Positions 9,922-19,404 are shown, counted from the first letter of the stretch. The stretch: DNA of 64,000 nt from Fulvivirga ligni (GCF_021389935.1 NZ_CP089979.1:5852501-5916500); one strand, 5' to 3'. Translations and numbers: made by a program. Notes: generated from the letters alone by a model not told the origin.

Positions 9922-9929
9922 TAATTTTG
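9922..9929 (+). promoter_or_regulatory. Putative -7 box for folK
   Basis: TAATTTTG fits TAnnTTTG and ends nine bases before the ATG at 9939. This supports the ATG rather than the upstream TTG at 9927, which lies inside the box. It would give a nearly leaderless transcript. The -33 element is not clear. Confidence 0.35.
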
Positions 9930-9938
9930 AAGAGATTT

Positions 9939-10430
9939 ATGATAGAAGGAATATATTTACTCTTAGGCTCAAATTTGGGTGATAAAAGACTGCTACTTCA
10001 GGAGGCTTGTCAGAAAATTGAAGAACAGATTGGAAAAGTGAAACAGCTTACTGCCATTTACGAAACTGCGGCTTGGGGAAAGGAGGATCAGCCTTCTTTT
10101 TACAATCAAGTACTGGAGATAGAAACCGAATACGCACCTGAACTACTGCTGCAAAAGACTCAAGCAATAGAAAATGAGATGGGTCGGGTAAGAATGGAGA
10201 AGTGGGGTAGCCGCATTATTGACATCGATATTTTATACTATAACTCAGAAGTTTTAACTAAAGATGAGCTGGTAGTACCTCATCCAGGCATTCCTGACAG
10301 GCGATTTACATTGACTCCATTAACAGAAATAGCTCCTGATTTTGTGCATCCTATTCTAGGATTAACAAACCAGAAGCTACTTCAGCAATGTACTGACATG
10401 CTGCCAGTGCAGAAAATTTCCTTAGATTAA
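9939..10430 (+). CDS. folK: 6-hydroxymethyl-7,8-dihydropterin pyrophosphokinase
   Basis: The product of about 163 residues transfers pyrophosphate from ATP to 6-hydroxymethyl-dihydropterin in folate synthesis. Its start IYLLLGSNLGDK is the HPPK N-terminal signature, and RIIDIDILYY plus VPHPGIPDRRF supply the metal-binding aspartates and substrate loop. The frame is open from a TTG at 9927, but the ATG at 9939 gives the usual family N-terminus and follows the putative -7 box. The gene converges on fabD, with two bases between the stop codons. Confidence 0.93.
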   Translation: MIEGIYLLLGSNLGDKRLLLQEACQKIEEQIGKVKQLTAIYETAAWGKEDQPSFYNQVLEIETEYAPELLLQKTQAIENEMGRVRMEKWGSRIIDIDILYYNSEVLTKDELVVPHPGIPDRRFTLTPLTEIAPDFVHPILGLTNQKLLQQCTDMLPVQKISLD

Positions 10431-10432
10431 GT

Positions 10433-11311
10433 TTAGATAGTTACCCCAGAAACCTCAACCTCTGCGGCAATCTTCTTTACTAATCCTTGTAATACTTTTC
10501 CAGGTCCACACTCTACAAATTCAGTGGCGCCATCGCTCACCATTTGCTGTACGGACTGAGTCCACTTTACAGGCGCTGTAAGCTGGGCAATCAAGTTTTC
10601 TTTTATTACTTCAATATCTGATGCCGCCTGTCCATTAACATTCTGATATACGGGGCAAATTGGAGTAGAGAAAGTAGTATTTTTAATAGCTGCCTCTAGT
10701 TCTACTCTAGCTGGCTCCATTAAAGGCGAATGAAATGCTCCACCTACTGCTAATGGCAATGCTCTTCTCGCTCCTGCTTCCTTCAGTTTCTCACAAGCCT
10801 CTGTAATAGCTTCATTAGATCCTGAAATCACCAACTGACCAGGGCAATTATAGTTTGCAGCTACCACCGTACCTTCAATAGCAGCGCAAATCTCTTCCAC
10901 TTTGGAATCTTCAAGGCCTAAAACTGCAGCCATGGTAGAAGGATTTACCTCACAAGCTTTTTGCATAGCATCTGCACGTTGAGAAACAAGCTTAAGGCCA
11001 TCCTCAAAAGTAAGGCATTGGTTGGCTACTAGAGCTGAGAATTCACCTAATGAATGCCCCGCTACCATGTCAGGCTTAAAGTCACTTACCTGAGTAGCTA
11101 ATATTACAGAATGCAAAAATATAGCCGGTTGTGTTACTTTGGTCTGCTTTAAATCATCTGCAGATCCTTCGAACATAATATCAGTAATTCTGAAACCAAG
11201 GATATCATTGGCCGCCTCGAACATGCTCTTAGCTTTTTCATTACCATCATAAAGATCTTTACCCATCCCAGAAAACTGAGCTCCCTGTCCGGGAAATACA
11301 TATGCCTTCAT
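10433..11311 (-). CDS. fabD: Malonyl-CoA:ACP transacylase
   Basis: The 292-residue enzyme loads malonyl groups onto acyl carrier protein for fatty acid synthesis. The nucleophile elbow GHSLGE places the active serine at residue 87, FPGQGAQ at 6-12 forms the oxyanion side, and the second catalytic His lies in GGAFHSPLM. It stands apart from the other fatty-acid genes of the window (plsX, fabH, accB, accC at 26-30 kb). A TAATTTTG box at 11372-11379 may be its promoter. Confidence 0.96.
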   Translation of the reverse strand: MKAYVFPGQGAQFSGMGKDLYDGNEKAKSMFEAANDILGFRITDIMFEGSADDLKQTKVTQPAIFLHSVILATQVSDFKPDMVAGHSLGEFSALVANQCLTFEDGLKLVSQRADAMQKACEVNPSTMAAVLGLEDSKVEEICAAIEGTVVAANYNCPGQLVISGSNEAITEACEKLKEAGARRALPLAVGGAFHSPLMEPARVELEAAIKNTTFSTPICPVYQNVNGQAASDIEVIKENLIAQLTAPVKWTQSVQQMVSDGATEFVECGPGKVLQGLVKKIAAEVEVSGVTI

Positions 11312-11371
11312 ATTAAATAATATTATTTTTTAAAATAAAGTATTGACTAACTGCGATCAATAACGTGGCCG

Positions 11372-11379
11372 CAAAATTA
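11372..11379 (-). promoter_or_regulatory. Putative -7 box for fabD
   Basis: Minus-strand TAATTTTG fits TAnnTTTG and lies 60 bases upstream of the fabD ATG, in the gap after the DCC-protein gene. The -33 element is unclear. Confidence 0.33.
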
Positions 11380-11387
11380 GAACATTT

Positions 11388-11825
11388 TTAGTAAGCATCT
11401 AAAAATCGTTGTTTCAACTCTGGAGTAGGGATCCGGCATTGGTCTTTTTTACCGAACCATCGATATCTGTTTCGAGCTATAATATTGTAGAAAAAATCTC
11501 GAATAAAGGCTGGCACTAATCTTAAAACTGAGAGTATAGGCCATAAACCTCCCAAATTTGAGAATATTCTTAAAGCTGCTGAACTTCGAAAAGAAATCTT
11601 GCCATTAGGCTGCAGTAAAACAACAGAACTCAGATAGGCTGGATTGAAATCATATTTACTCAAAATAGTTTGAGCCTCTGGCGATTGAAGGGAGCTAAAC
11701 AGGTATTTCTTTTCCTTATCTCTATCAATAATGAAGTTCACAAAACCATTGCAAAGATTACAAACTCCATCAAAAAAGATAATAGCCTTCTCTTCTTCAA
11801 GGATTACCTCACTATCTGAACCCAT
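11388..11825 (-). CDS. DCC-family thiol-disulfide oxidoreductase-like protein (DUF393)
   Basis: The 145-residue protein begins with FFDGVCNLC (Cys22, Cys25), the DxxCxxC motif naming the DCC/YuxK family, which has a thioredoxin-like fold. Its C-terminal half contains the family's NRYRWFGK-type block. The substrate is unknown. The start overlaps the 3' end of the gliding-type surface protein gene by 22 bases, and no other in-frame start precedes the motif, so the two are likely translationally coupled. That would suit a redox role for exported cysteine-rich proteins, but this is inference. Confidence 0.85.
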   Translation of the reverse strand: MGSDSEVILEEEKAIIFFDGVCNLCNGFVNFIIDRDKEKKYLFSSLQSPEAQTILSKYDFNPAYLSSVVLLQPNGKISFRSSAALRIFSNLGGLWPILSVLRLVPAFIRDFFYNIIARNRYRWFGKKDQCRIPTPELKQRFLDAY

Positions 11826-14707
11826 CCTTTGATCTTCTTCTTAGCCTTGGAAGGATCTACCACATCGAAAGTAACTTCAGCCAGATAATAATATACTCCT
11901 GATGATAAGGCTTTCCCTGTATCATCACGACCATCCCAATCAATGTAGATTCCATTCTCTGTACCAGCTACTCCTTGATATTCGTATACTTTACCTCCCC
12001 ATCGGTTAAACACCGTAAAATCAACAGCTTCAACAAAGCGAGCACATTTAGACTCATCTATTTCACCACATTTGTTCTTCAAATTTCTATTCTCATCATA
12101 GATATTGCCTCTTTTACCAAATGCACTGAATAAGTCATTACAATCATCACTATTAGGTGTCAATAGATTTGGAAGCTCGTAGTATGGGCAGTTATCCAGG
12201 CAGGATTCATCACTAAACTCACTTACGTTACCCGATCTATCTACGGCTCTTACTTTGTAACATCCCTTAAATGAATTCAAATTACGGTGAGTAAATGATT
12301 CTGTCTGACTTGTTCCAACCAATTCAAATTCTGATTCCGTGGTACTAGCGAAGAATATTTCATAATACAGTAAATCTTCTACCTTGCAATCTCCAACAAA
12401 GTCTACCTCCCAGGTAATTTCATTAGAGAAGTCACTAAGATCGCATCCTATATCTTCACAATCTCTTTCCTGAATAGTAAGAATAGGCTTACAAGGAGCC
12501 ACTGTATCAGTAGGTTGCGCACAAATGATTTGAGAATAATTTTCTAATGGTGTATAGATAAGTGGATTTCCATAAGTTCCTTTAGTCATCACTCTGTAGC
12601 AATAAAGTCTATCATCTCGAAGAGGCGTATTATTAAATTGACCTGAATCTATATATACAAATCCATTTTCAATTACATCAACTTCATCTATTAGGACCAG
12701 CTCATCTTCAGTATCTCCTTCTTCACCTCTAAATATAAGATGTCTACTGTCTTCTGGCGGTGAGGCTACAGAATTTGACCACGGTACTATAGCGGCCCAC
12801 TCCAATCTAATCCTATTTAACTCCGGCGTTGGTGTTAGTCTTACTGATGAAGCAGGGAAAGATTCAATTTCATCACCTCCATCTTCCAGCACCACTTTAT
12901 AGTTGTACGCAAGATCCTTTGTATTTAGACCCGTATCTGTAAAAGTGGTTAGCTCAGGATCAGTAGCTTCTACTAAAATATCCGTGGTTGTAATAAGTGT
13001 ATTTGGAGTATTGCTCTGACCTTCCGCACGATAGATCTTGTATTGTAGAGGATAAGTCAAGTCTCCTTTATCAAATGGAGCCATCCACTCTAACTGTATC
13101 TGCCCATTGGCCTCATCTGTAACGGCAACTGAAACTTTTGTGATAACGGGCTCAGTTGCCAAATTTGGTTCAGCACATACCTCATCCGACACAATACTTT
13201 CTCCTCCAAAAGGATCTGGGAAAACAGCCACTAATCGATAACAATACTTAGCTCCAGGAGCCAAATCGCTATCTCTATAGGTGACAGCATCAGGATTTAC
13301 TTCGGTAAGTAATGAATAGCCTGAGTTTTCTCGGATTCCTGTTTCACATTCTTCAGGAACATAAGGATTGCTGTCTACTCTTCTCCAAATCTGAATGCTA
13401 CTTGCATTGGCACAGGAATAACTGGTCCAATCTAAAACTATGCTTTGATTCTCTTGAGTCGCTGCCACTAACTCTGGTGCAGGACCTACTATTGTAATGT
13501 TCCAAGTAGCGAAACTTACTAATCTTGGCCCTTCTGGAGGATTATCTGTTACTTTAAAAATAACTTGATATGGTTCTTCTCTAATATCTGCACATTCTGT
13601 AGCCCATTGAAAATCAACATTCAATGGTGAACTTCTGAAAACTGAATCAGGATCAAGACTAACATCAGGATCTGAAAATATAGGAGAAGCTGCCTCCACT
13701 TTCACAGGATCTCCATCAGGGTCTGTAGCAATTATAGTCTCCTGAATAAGTTCACCCGCTTCCACGCAAATGTCTTCTGGAATTTCTAACTCAGGCCTCT
13801 CATTTTCACAGTCTTCAACTATAATCTGCATATCTCTGGTAACATAGCCTATCTGTCTCCATTGGCCTGCCACCAGTCTAAATTCTTTAACAATAAAGGC
13901 CACATTATATTCTCCTATTCTCTCGAATGAAGGGGCATCCCATTTTAATTCACCTGAAGCCGCATCTATGGAGATAGAAGGAGGACCATCTAAAGTTTCA
14001 TTACCCTGACCGTAAGTAGAAGGGTAGAAAATATTATCATCAGGATCTTCGTAACCTACTACATTGATGCCTTGATCCATTTTCGGGATAACCATTTCGA
14101 AGGATAAACTATCTCCATCAGGATCGTATGCTCCTGGGTTGTGGAAGAATGCTACTCCCGGACAAGCTCTGTCTATTGGCGGAATCTGAAGAACAGGAGA
14201 ATTGTTACAGCCAATAATAGCTCCTACAATTATCTCTGTCTCTACGTAGAAGGTGGTATTCACAGAGTTATCAATATTCAAGATGCCTTCATTCCTGTTA
14301 GGCTCCTGATAACCTATTTTATATCTTCCTGCAGAAGGAAAGTTATGTGTAATGGTAAAACTAGCAGTACCTACCTCATCTCCTAAATCAGATCGTGTAG
14401 TGTTTTCTATCTGGGGTAGTTGCACAGGGTCTGAGCCATCGCCAAACGTCAAGAAACCTTCGCCGAATTTAACGTCTGAACCGGTATCTGTATAAACTAC
14501 TATTGTTATTTCAAATTCCAGGCTGGAACAATCCAAACGCCTGACGATAATTTCTCCAGCTCTCAAGTGAGTAGCCATAGCTTGATTGAATACTGCCAAA
14601 ACAGCAATAAGAAGTGAGGAGAATAAGAGTTTGATGATATTAGTAGCGAAGTTATTCACAGAGTCTCTCAGATGATCATTGAAATATTGAACATTAAATT
14701 TAAGCAA
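11804..14707 (-). CDS. Large secreted protein with gliding motility-associated C-terminal domain (T9SS type B)
   Basis: The 967-residue protein has an N-terminal hydrophobic export segment (about residues 26-46), Ig/PKD-like and fibronectin type III-like repeats (about residues 420-800) and a C-terminal domain starting near PNLLTPNSDDCNDLF. That domain continues with VFNRWGGKVYEY and SSGVYYYLAEV and ends GWVQIVR, the pattern of the gliding motility-associated C-terminal (type B) sorting signal for the type IX secretion system. The protein is expected on the cell surface or in the medium. It has many cysteines, and the downstream overlapping gene encodes a thiol-redox-type protein. The specific function is unknown. 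Confidence 0.9.
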   Translation of the reverse strand: MLKFNVQYFNDHLRDSVNNFATNIIKLLFSSLLIAVLAVFNQAMATHLRAGEIIVRRLDCSSLEFEITIVVYTDTGSDVKFGEGFLTFGDGSDPVQLPQIENTTRSDLGDEVGTASFTITHNFPSAGRYKIGYQEPNRNEGILNIDNSVNTTFYVETEIIVGAIIGCNNSPVLQIPPIDRACPGVAFFHNPGAYDPDGDSLSFEMVIPKMDQGINVVGYEDPDDNIFYPSTYGQGNETLDGPPSISIDAASGELKWDAPSFERIGEYNVAFIVKEFRLVAGQWRQIGYVTRDMQIIVEDCENERPELEIPEDICVEAGELIQETIIATDPDGDPVKVEAASPIFSDPDVSLDPDSVFRSSPLNVDFQWATECADIREEPYQVIFKVTDNPPEGPRLVSFATWNITIVGPAPELVAATQENQSIVLDWTSYSCANASSIQIWRRVDSNPYVPEECETGIRENSGYSLLTEVNPDAVTYRDSDLAPGAKYCYRLVAVFPDPFGGESIVSDEVCAEPNLATEPVITKVSVAVTDEANGQIQLEWMAPFDKGDLTYPLQYKIYRAEGQSNTPNTLITTTDILVEATDPELTTFTDTGLNTKDLAYNYKVVLEDGGDEIESFPASSVRLTPTPELNRIRLEWAAIVPWSNSVASPPEDSRHLIFRGEEGDTEDELVLIDEVDVIENGFVYIDSGQFNNTPLRDDRLYCYRVMTKGTYGNPLIYTPLENYSQIICAQPTDTVAPCKPILTIQERDCEDIGCDLSDFSNEITWEVDFVGDCKVEDLLYYEIFFASTTESEFELVGTSQTESFTHRNLNSFKGCYKVRAVDRSGNVSEFSDESCLDNCPYYELPNLLTPNSDDCNDLFSAFGKRGNIYDENRNLKNKCGEIDESKCARFVEAVDFTVFNRWGGKVYEYQGVAGTENGIYIDWDGRDDTGKALSSGVYYYLAEVTFDVVDPSKAKKKIKGWVQIVR

Positions 14708-14763
14708 TAAGTTACATAATTTACTAATTAAATAACCATATGCCTATACCCATGCTTTTTACT

Positions 14764-14780
14764 TTACGTTCAAAACGTAA
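14764..14780. promoter_or_regulatory. Palindrome in a divergent promoter region
   Basis: TTACGTT (14764-14770) and AACGTAA (14774-14780) form a perfect 7-bp inverted repeat around CAA, midway between the divergent surface-protein gene and the plus-strand gene at 14817. The size and position suit a dimeric repressor or activator site; no regulator is identified. Confidence 0.4.
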
Positions 14781-14816
14781 TATTAGTTTATAATTGCATA
14801 GAAATCAGAGAATAAA

Positions 14817-15059
14817 ATGAGAGTAGTAGGCGAAATACCCCATAAAGATTGTAAGATCACCATCTTTCAATGGAATGAAAAATACATTGTTAAAATAGAG
14901 CAGGGTAATCTAGAGCAGTCATTTAAAATTAATCAACTTGACCTCACTAGTGAAGATGAGGTTTACGAGGTGGTGAATGAGGCGTTCATCCAAAATGTGA
15001 TGAATAATTTCAATGCCATGCATCAAATTTTCTCAAAAGCCCTAAGCGAGGTTCTATAA
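14817..15059 (+). CDS. Conserved hypothetical protein, 80 residues
   Basis: The small acidic protein has no signal peptide or membrane segment and no motif I can name. Beta-rich N-terminal and helical C-terminal halves are suggested by the residue pattern. Its stop is two bases before the ATG of the next gene, so both are likely produced from one transcript. The frame has codon use like the neighbouring core genes, which supports it being real. Confidence 0.65.
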   Translation: MRVVGEIPHKDCKITIFQWNEKYIVKIEQGNLEQSFKINQLDLTSEDEVYEVVNEAFIQNVMNNFNAMHQIFSKALSEVL

Positions 15060-15061
15060 TT

Positions 15062-15742
15062 ATGCACGTAGCAGGTGAAGCTATACTGGCCTTATGCTAT
15101 TTCAAAAAAGAAGGGGATCAAAAAAATGCCCTCTATCTTTCTAAAGATCACCTCTTTGTAAGAGAAAAAGGGGTGCTCAGCAATTTTGAAATTGATGCCA
15201 TCCAGAATATAACCTTCGGACATAGAGTTATTTTACTCCCGATAGTGATAGGTGGAATACTAGCTCCTCTAAGCTTGCATGCTTTGCTTAATCATTATTA
15301 TAACATTTGGCTATTATTTTCTTTGGTATTGATTGGAGTCATGCTTATTTATTATGGCATTCAGGGCACTGATGTATTGACTTTGCATACCGCAGTTAAG
15401 AATTATGACTATTTCATCAGCACCAAATCCCTGAACCTGCAGAGTTATGTATCCTATGTGAAAGCTTATAAAAATGACCCTTCTATTACTGAGAAGTTTT
15501 ACATCAAAGTGGCGGAAGAAGATTGGCTCAGGGCACGTCAGCAGGGGGTGCTTTCTATCAATGAATCTGCACGGCTTTTTTATCTTCATGAATATCACCA
15601 GATAGCCCAATCAGAAGGATATGTGATAGTAAGTATATCTGCAGGCAAAACCAATGTTCGATTTGAGGAAAGCCCTGAACATACCTACCTCATTCCTGTT
15701 ATTGATCAGGACATTCCGATAGAATATCTGACACTAGTTTAG
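15062..15742 (+). CDS. Hypothetical protein with two membrane segments
   Basis: The 226-residue protein has a hydrophilic N-terminal part resembling a PH-like small beta domain (residues about 1-55), then two adjacent hydrophobic stretches (about 58-76 and 82-100) and a longer soluble C-terminal part. I do not recognise the family. It follows the 80-residue gene by two bases and precedes the acyltransferase gene by 48 bases. A link with membrane lipid synthesis is suggested only by position. Confidence 0.65.
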   Translation: MHVAGEAILALCYFKKEGDQKNALYLSKDHLFVREKGVLSNFEIDAIQNITFGHRVILLPIVIGGILAPLSLHALLNHYYNIWLLFSLVLIGVMLIYYGIQGTDVLTLHTAVKNYDYFISTKSLNLQSYVSYVKAYKNDPSITEKFYIKVAEEDWLRARQQGVLSINESARLFYLHEYHQIAQSEGYVIVSISAGKTNVRFEESPEHTYLIPVIDQDIPIEYLTLV

Positions 15743-15790
15743 TCTCATTATAGAGTTTCCAGTATATTTGGGACTCACAAAATCTTTCTA

Positions 15791-17476
15791 ATGAAGCCAA
15801 AGGGCAAGTCTAAGACCAAATCTTATAAACCCATATTACCCGGCACCAAGGATTGGCCGGTTGTTTTGCTCAGCAAAAACAGAAAAGAATTCATTGAAAG
15901 GGTGGTTGAAGAGTCGCTTAACAGGATTAAGGAAGCTAACCCTGGTACCCAGGAATTAAGAGAAGAGCTAGAAACGACGTTGCACCGTGAAAAGCTTAGA
16001 ATAAAGCAGAATCCATGGCGTGTAGACCCTCCTGATGAATACAAGTTTTGGAACGAGGTAAAAAACGACCTTCTTGATCTTGCCGGACTGAGCGAATCTC
16101 GAAAAAAGGAAGAAGAAATATTACGCAGGATCATAAGCAGGTATGCTCATGAGATAGCGGGTAATTTCAAGAAAAGCCGATATAAACTGACCCGTGAAAT
16201 AGTAAAGTTTGGTTTCGCCAGACTTTTGAATGCTACCCGGGTAAAACGTTTCGGAGCCTTTTTCAGAAACCAATATACCCTTAGAGATAAAATCCAGATA
16301 ACAGGTAAAATAAAGCAGCTAAGAAAATTAGCTAAGCAGGGCACTGTGGTTATGGTGCCAACCCATTTTAGCAACCTGGATTCAGTACTTATAGGATGGA
16401 TTATTCATGTATTAGGTTTACCAGCATTTATTTATGGTGCAGGGCTTAATCTTTTCAACATAAAGATATTCGCCTACTTTATGAACAGTCTTGGTGCGTA
16501 TAAAGTGGATAGAAGAAAGAAAAACTTCATTTACATAGAGACGCTTAAGGTATACTCAAACCTGGCTCTGCAAGAAGGTACACACAGCCTATTTTTCCCG
16601 GGTGGTACGCGTTCTCGTTCCGGTGAAATAGAAAGTCATCTAAAGCTAGGGCTTTTAAGTACCGCCATGGAAGCTCAAAGGAGCATTTTCATGAACCATC
16701 CTAACAATGATGGTAAAAAGATATTTGTGGTACCCGTAACTATCAATTACAACTTTGTATTGGAGGCTCCTGCACTTATCCATGAGCACCTGGAAAAGTT
16801 AGGTGGTGAAAAGTATTATGTAGAGAATGATGAATATTCATCATCTTACAAAATGCTGAAGTTCCTATTCAAGTTCTTCACAAAGGGATCTGACATATCA
16901 GTAAGTATTGGTCGTGGCATGGACCTTTTAGGTAATTACGTGGATAATTCCGGGCGAAGCATTGATAAACAAGGCCGCTTTATAGATACCCGAGACTATT
17001 TCACCTCCAATGGCCAGGTTACCGTAGACAAGCAAAGAGAAGACGAATACACAAGACGTTTAGGACAAATCGTTGTAAAGGAATTTCATCGAATAAACAG
17101 GGTTTTCTCAAGCCATCTGGTAGCGTACGTTGCTTTTGAAATGCTGAGAAGGCAATATCCAAAATTAGACTTATACGACTTCCTTAGGTTGCCTGAAGAA
17201 GATCTCTTCATTAAATATGAAGACTTTAAAGATTGCTTTGGAAAGGTCAGAAGGCAAATTTTCAAGTTGAAAAAGAATAAGTTGGTCAACACTGCCCCTC
17301 ACCTCAAAGGCAATATTGATGACGTTATAAAACTAGGAGTTGAAAATGTGGGCATGTATCACAGTAAACGCCCACTTCTATACAATAAGGCCGGAGATAT
17401 TGTAACTAAGGACTTAAACATATTATACTACTATCACAACCGCATGAATGGCTATGACCTCGACAACCAATTCTAA
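15791..17476 (+). CDS. Glycerol-3-phosphate acyltransferase-like protein (PlsB-type)
   Basis: The 561-residue protein carries the PlsC/PlsB acyltransferase blocks: HFSNLD with the HX4D motif (His192, Asp197), an arginine-rich block near 240 (VDRRKKNF), FFPGGTRSRSGE (about 268-279) and a proline block VVPVTINYN. Such enzymes acylate glycerol-3-phosphate or its lyso form at the membrane. Its 3' end overlaps gpsA by 29 bases; GpsA makes glycerol-3-phosphate, so enzyme and substrate supply are encoded together. The window also holds plsX, so this may act beside a PlsX/PlsY route. Confidence 0.85.
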   Translation: MKPKGKSKTKSYKPILPGTKDWPVVLLSKNRKEFIERVVEESLNRIKEANPGTQELREELETTLHREKLRIKQNPWRVDPPDEYKFWNEVKNDLLDLAGLSESRKKEEEILRRIISRYAHEIAGNFKKSRYKLTREIVKFGFARLLNATRVKRFGAFFRNQYTLRDKIQITGKIKQLRKLAKQGTVVMVPTHFSNLDSVLIGWIIHVLGLPAFIYGAGLNLFNIKIFAYFMNSLGAYKVDRRKKNFIYIETLKVYSNLALQEGTHSLFFPGGTRSRSGEIESHLKLGLLSTAMEAQRSIFMNHPNNDGKKIFVVPVTINYNFVLEAPALIHEHLEKLGGEKYYVENDEYSSSYKMLKFLFKFFTKGSDISVSIGRGMDLLGNYVDNSGRSIDKQGRFIDTRDYFTSNGQVTVDKQREDEYTRRLGQIVVKEFHRINRVFSSHLVAYVAFEMLRRQYPKLDLYDFLRLPEEDLFIKYEDFKDCFGKVRRQIFKLKKNKLVNTAPHLKGNIDDVIKLGVENVGMYHSKRPLLYNKAGDIVTKDLNILYYYHNRMNGYDLDNQF

Positions 17477-18509
17477 AAAACCTATAGGAGTAATAGGAGC
17501 CGGTAGTTTTGGCTCAGCCATAGCTAACATTCTCGCAGAAAAGAATGAGGTTTTGCTATACGCTCGTGATAGTGCTACAGTAAAAAAAATAGCCGAAGAA
17601 AAAGAAAACAGAGGCCATAAATTACACACAAACATTACTGCCACTGGGGATCTAAGTTACTTGGCCAGTAGCTGTGATATCATCTTTCCTATAGTACCTT
17701 CTTCTGCATTTAGAAGCATGATGCAGCAGTTATCACCATATCTACATCCTTATCATATTCTTATACATGGCACCAAGGGCTTGGACATTTCAATACCCGA
17801 AGGTGAAAGCCTTGACAGCATTACATCCTTGAACCGAGAGAATATCAAAACCATGAGTGAGGTAATCATGGATGAAAGTGTGGTATTGAGAGTAGGCTGC
17901 CTGGCAGGACCTAACCTGGCCAAAGAAATGGCAGCACAACAGCCTGCAGCCACCGTGGTGGCAAGCCATTACCGCGAGGTGATTAAAGAAGGCGAAAGAC
18001 TCTTGAGAAACGACCGTTTTCAAGTGTATGGAAATAATGATCTAATAGGCATAGAACTAGCCGGTGTATTGAAAAATATTATCGCTATTGCTTCAGGGGC
18101 ACTTAGTGGGTTAGGGCTGGGTGAAAATGCTAAAGGCCTATTAATTAGCCGTGGAATGGTGGAAATGATTCACCTTGGTAAAATCATGGGTGGCGATGTT
18201 CATGCATTTTTGGGTGTTGCAGGTATTGGAGACTTAGTAGCCACTTGTAACAGTACCCTGAGTAGAAACTATACAGTAGGATACAGATTAGCCAAGGGAG
18301 AAACTCTTCAGGATATCATCGAAACTATGGAAGAGGTGGCCGAAGGGGTTAACACTGTGAGAATTGCCAAGAAACTGGTAGAGGCAGAAAAAACAAGAGC
18401 CCCAATCACTGAGGCTCTGTATGAGGTTTTATTCGAGAACCTTACCGTTGATAAGGCACTACAGATGTTAATGAGATATCCATACAATGTGGATATTGAT
18501 TTTATTTAA
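17448..18509 (+). CDS. gpsA: NAD(P)+ glycerol-3-phosphate dehydrogenase
   Basis: The 353-residue enzyme reduces dihydroxyacetone phosphate to sn-glycerol-3-phosphate for phospholipid synthesis. The Rossmann motif IGAGSFGSA occupies residues 16-24, and the C-terminal helical domain contains GVLKNIIAIASG with the catalytic lysine and a GIGDLVATC block. Translation starts inside the acyltransferase gene (29-base overlap), indicating coupling; a second ATG two codons in is also possible. Its stop overlaps the convergent HIT gene's stop by four bases. Confidence 0.95.
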   Translation: MAMTSTTNSKKPIGVIGAGSFGSAIANILAEKNEVLLYARDSATVKKIAEEKENRGHKLHTNITATGDLSYLASSCDIIFPIVPSSAFRSMMQQLSPYLHPYHILIHGTKGLDISIPEGESLDSITSLNRENIKTMSEVIMDESVVLRVGCLAGPNLAKEMAAQQPAATVVASHYREVIKEGERLLRNDRFQVYGNNDLIGIELAGVLKNIIAIASGALSGLGLGENAKGLLISRGMVEMIHLGKIMGGDVHAFLGVAGIGDLVATCNSTLSRNYTVGYRLAKGETLQDIIETMEEVAEGVNTVRIAKKLVEAEKTRAPITEALYEVLFENLTVDKALQMLMRYPYNVDIDFI

Positions 18510-18904
18510 GCTTCAATAGCGCTTTTTATCTTCTCTGCTACTTCAGTTAGCTCTTCTTGTGAAGGGCTAAGCTTAGGTTTAGCAAAATTAATGTCTCCCA
18601 CAGCATTTAGAGGTACCAAATGGATATGAGTATGAGGTACTTCTACTCCAATTACGGCTACACCTATGCGCAGGCAAGGAATCACCTTTTCAATACCTTT
18701 AGCTACCTTTTTAGCGAAAATATTTAGTCCGGCCAATGTATCATCATCCAGATTAAAGATATAGTCAACCTCCTTTTTAGGCACTACCAGGCAATGTCCT
18801 TTTACTAAAGGGCTGATATCTAAAAAAGCGATATACTGGTCATCTTCAGCCACTATATGACCTGGAATCTCTCTGTTTATGATTTTAGTGAAGATAGATG
18901 CCAT
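18506..18904 (-). CDS. HIT-family nucleotide hydrolase/transferase
   Basis: The 132-residue protein contains the histidine triad HTHIHLVPL with His91, His93 and His95, the catalytic signature of HIT proteins that cleave nucleoside phosphoramidates or similar. An upstream IFTKIINREIPGHIV block is typical of the Hint branch. Its ATG overlaps the greA stop in a TAATG junction, so it is translationally coupled to greA. The physiological substrate is unknown. Confidence 0.93.
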   Translation of the reverse strand: MASIFTKIINREIPGHIVAEDDQYIAFLDISPLVKGHCLVVPKKEVDYIFNLDDDTLAGLNIFAKKVAKGIEKVIPCLRIGVAVIGVEVPHTHIHLVPLNAVGDINFAKPKLSPSQEELTEVAEKIKSAIEA

Positions 18905-19377
18905 TATACTCCGATTTCTACGATTTCAAATTCAATTTCTCCACCCGGAGTTTGGATCTTCGCGCTATCTCCTTCTTTCTTTCCTAATAATCCTTTACCA
19001 ATAGGTGATTGTACTGAAATTTTACTGGCTTTAAGATCAGCCTCTTCTTCAGAAACCAAAGAGTAAGTAAAGACAGCACCATTTTTCTTATTCTTAATTT
19101 TAACCTTAGAAAGAATAGAAACTTTGGAAGTATCAATGCTACTTTCATCAATAACTCTAGCGTTACCCACAACCTCTTCCAACTGAGCAATTTTAGCTTC
19201 TAAATGACCTTGAGCATCCTTTGCTGCATCATACTCAGCATTTTCACTAAGATCACCTTTATCTCTTGCTTCGGCTATTTGCTTGGCTATATCAGACCTT
19301 CCTTTTGTCTTTAAACCATTAAGCTCGGCTTTCAACTTATCTAAGCCTTCCTTAGTATAATAAGCTACCTGTCCCAT
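18904..19377 (-). CDS. greA: Transcription elongation factor GreA
   Basis: The 157-residue protein has the GreA layout: an N-terminal coiled coil (about 5-75) with the acidic tip DLSENAEYDAAKD, whose Asp/Glu residues reach the RNA polymerase active site, and a C-terminal FKBP-like domain with SPIGKGLLGKKEGD. It rescues backtracked polymerase by stimulating RNA cleavage. The leader holds a perfect promoter and a terminator-like hairpin. The HIT gene is coupled downstream. Confidence 0.97.
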   Translation of the reverse strand: MGQVAYYTKEGLDKLKAELNGLKTKGRSDIAKQIAEARDKGDLSENAEYDAAKDAQGHLEAKIAQLEEVVGNARVIDESSIDTSKVSILSKVKIKNKKNGAVFTYSLVSEEEADLKASKISVQSPIGKGLLGKKEGDSAKIQTPGGEIEFEIVEIGV

Positions 19378-19404
19378 ATTTTATTTAATATTTATAATCG
19401 CTAT

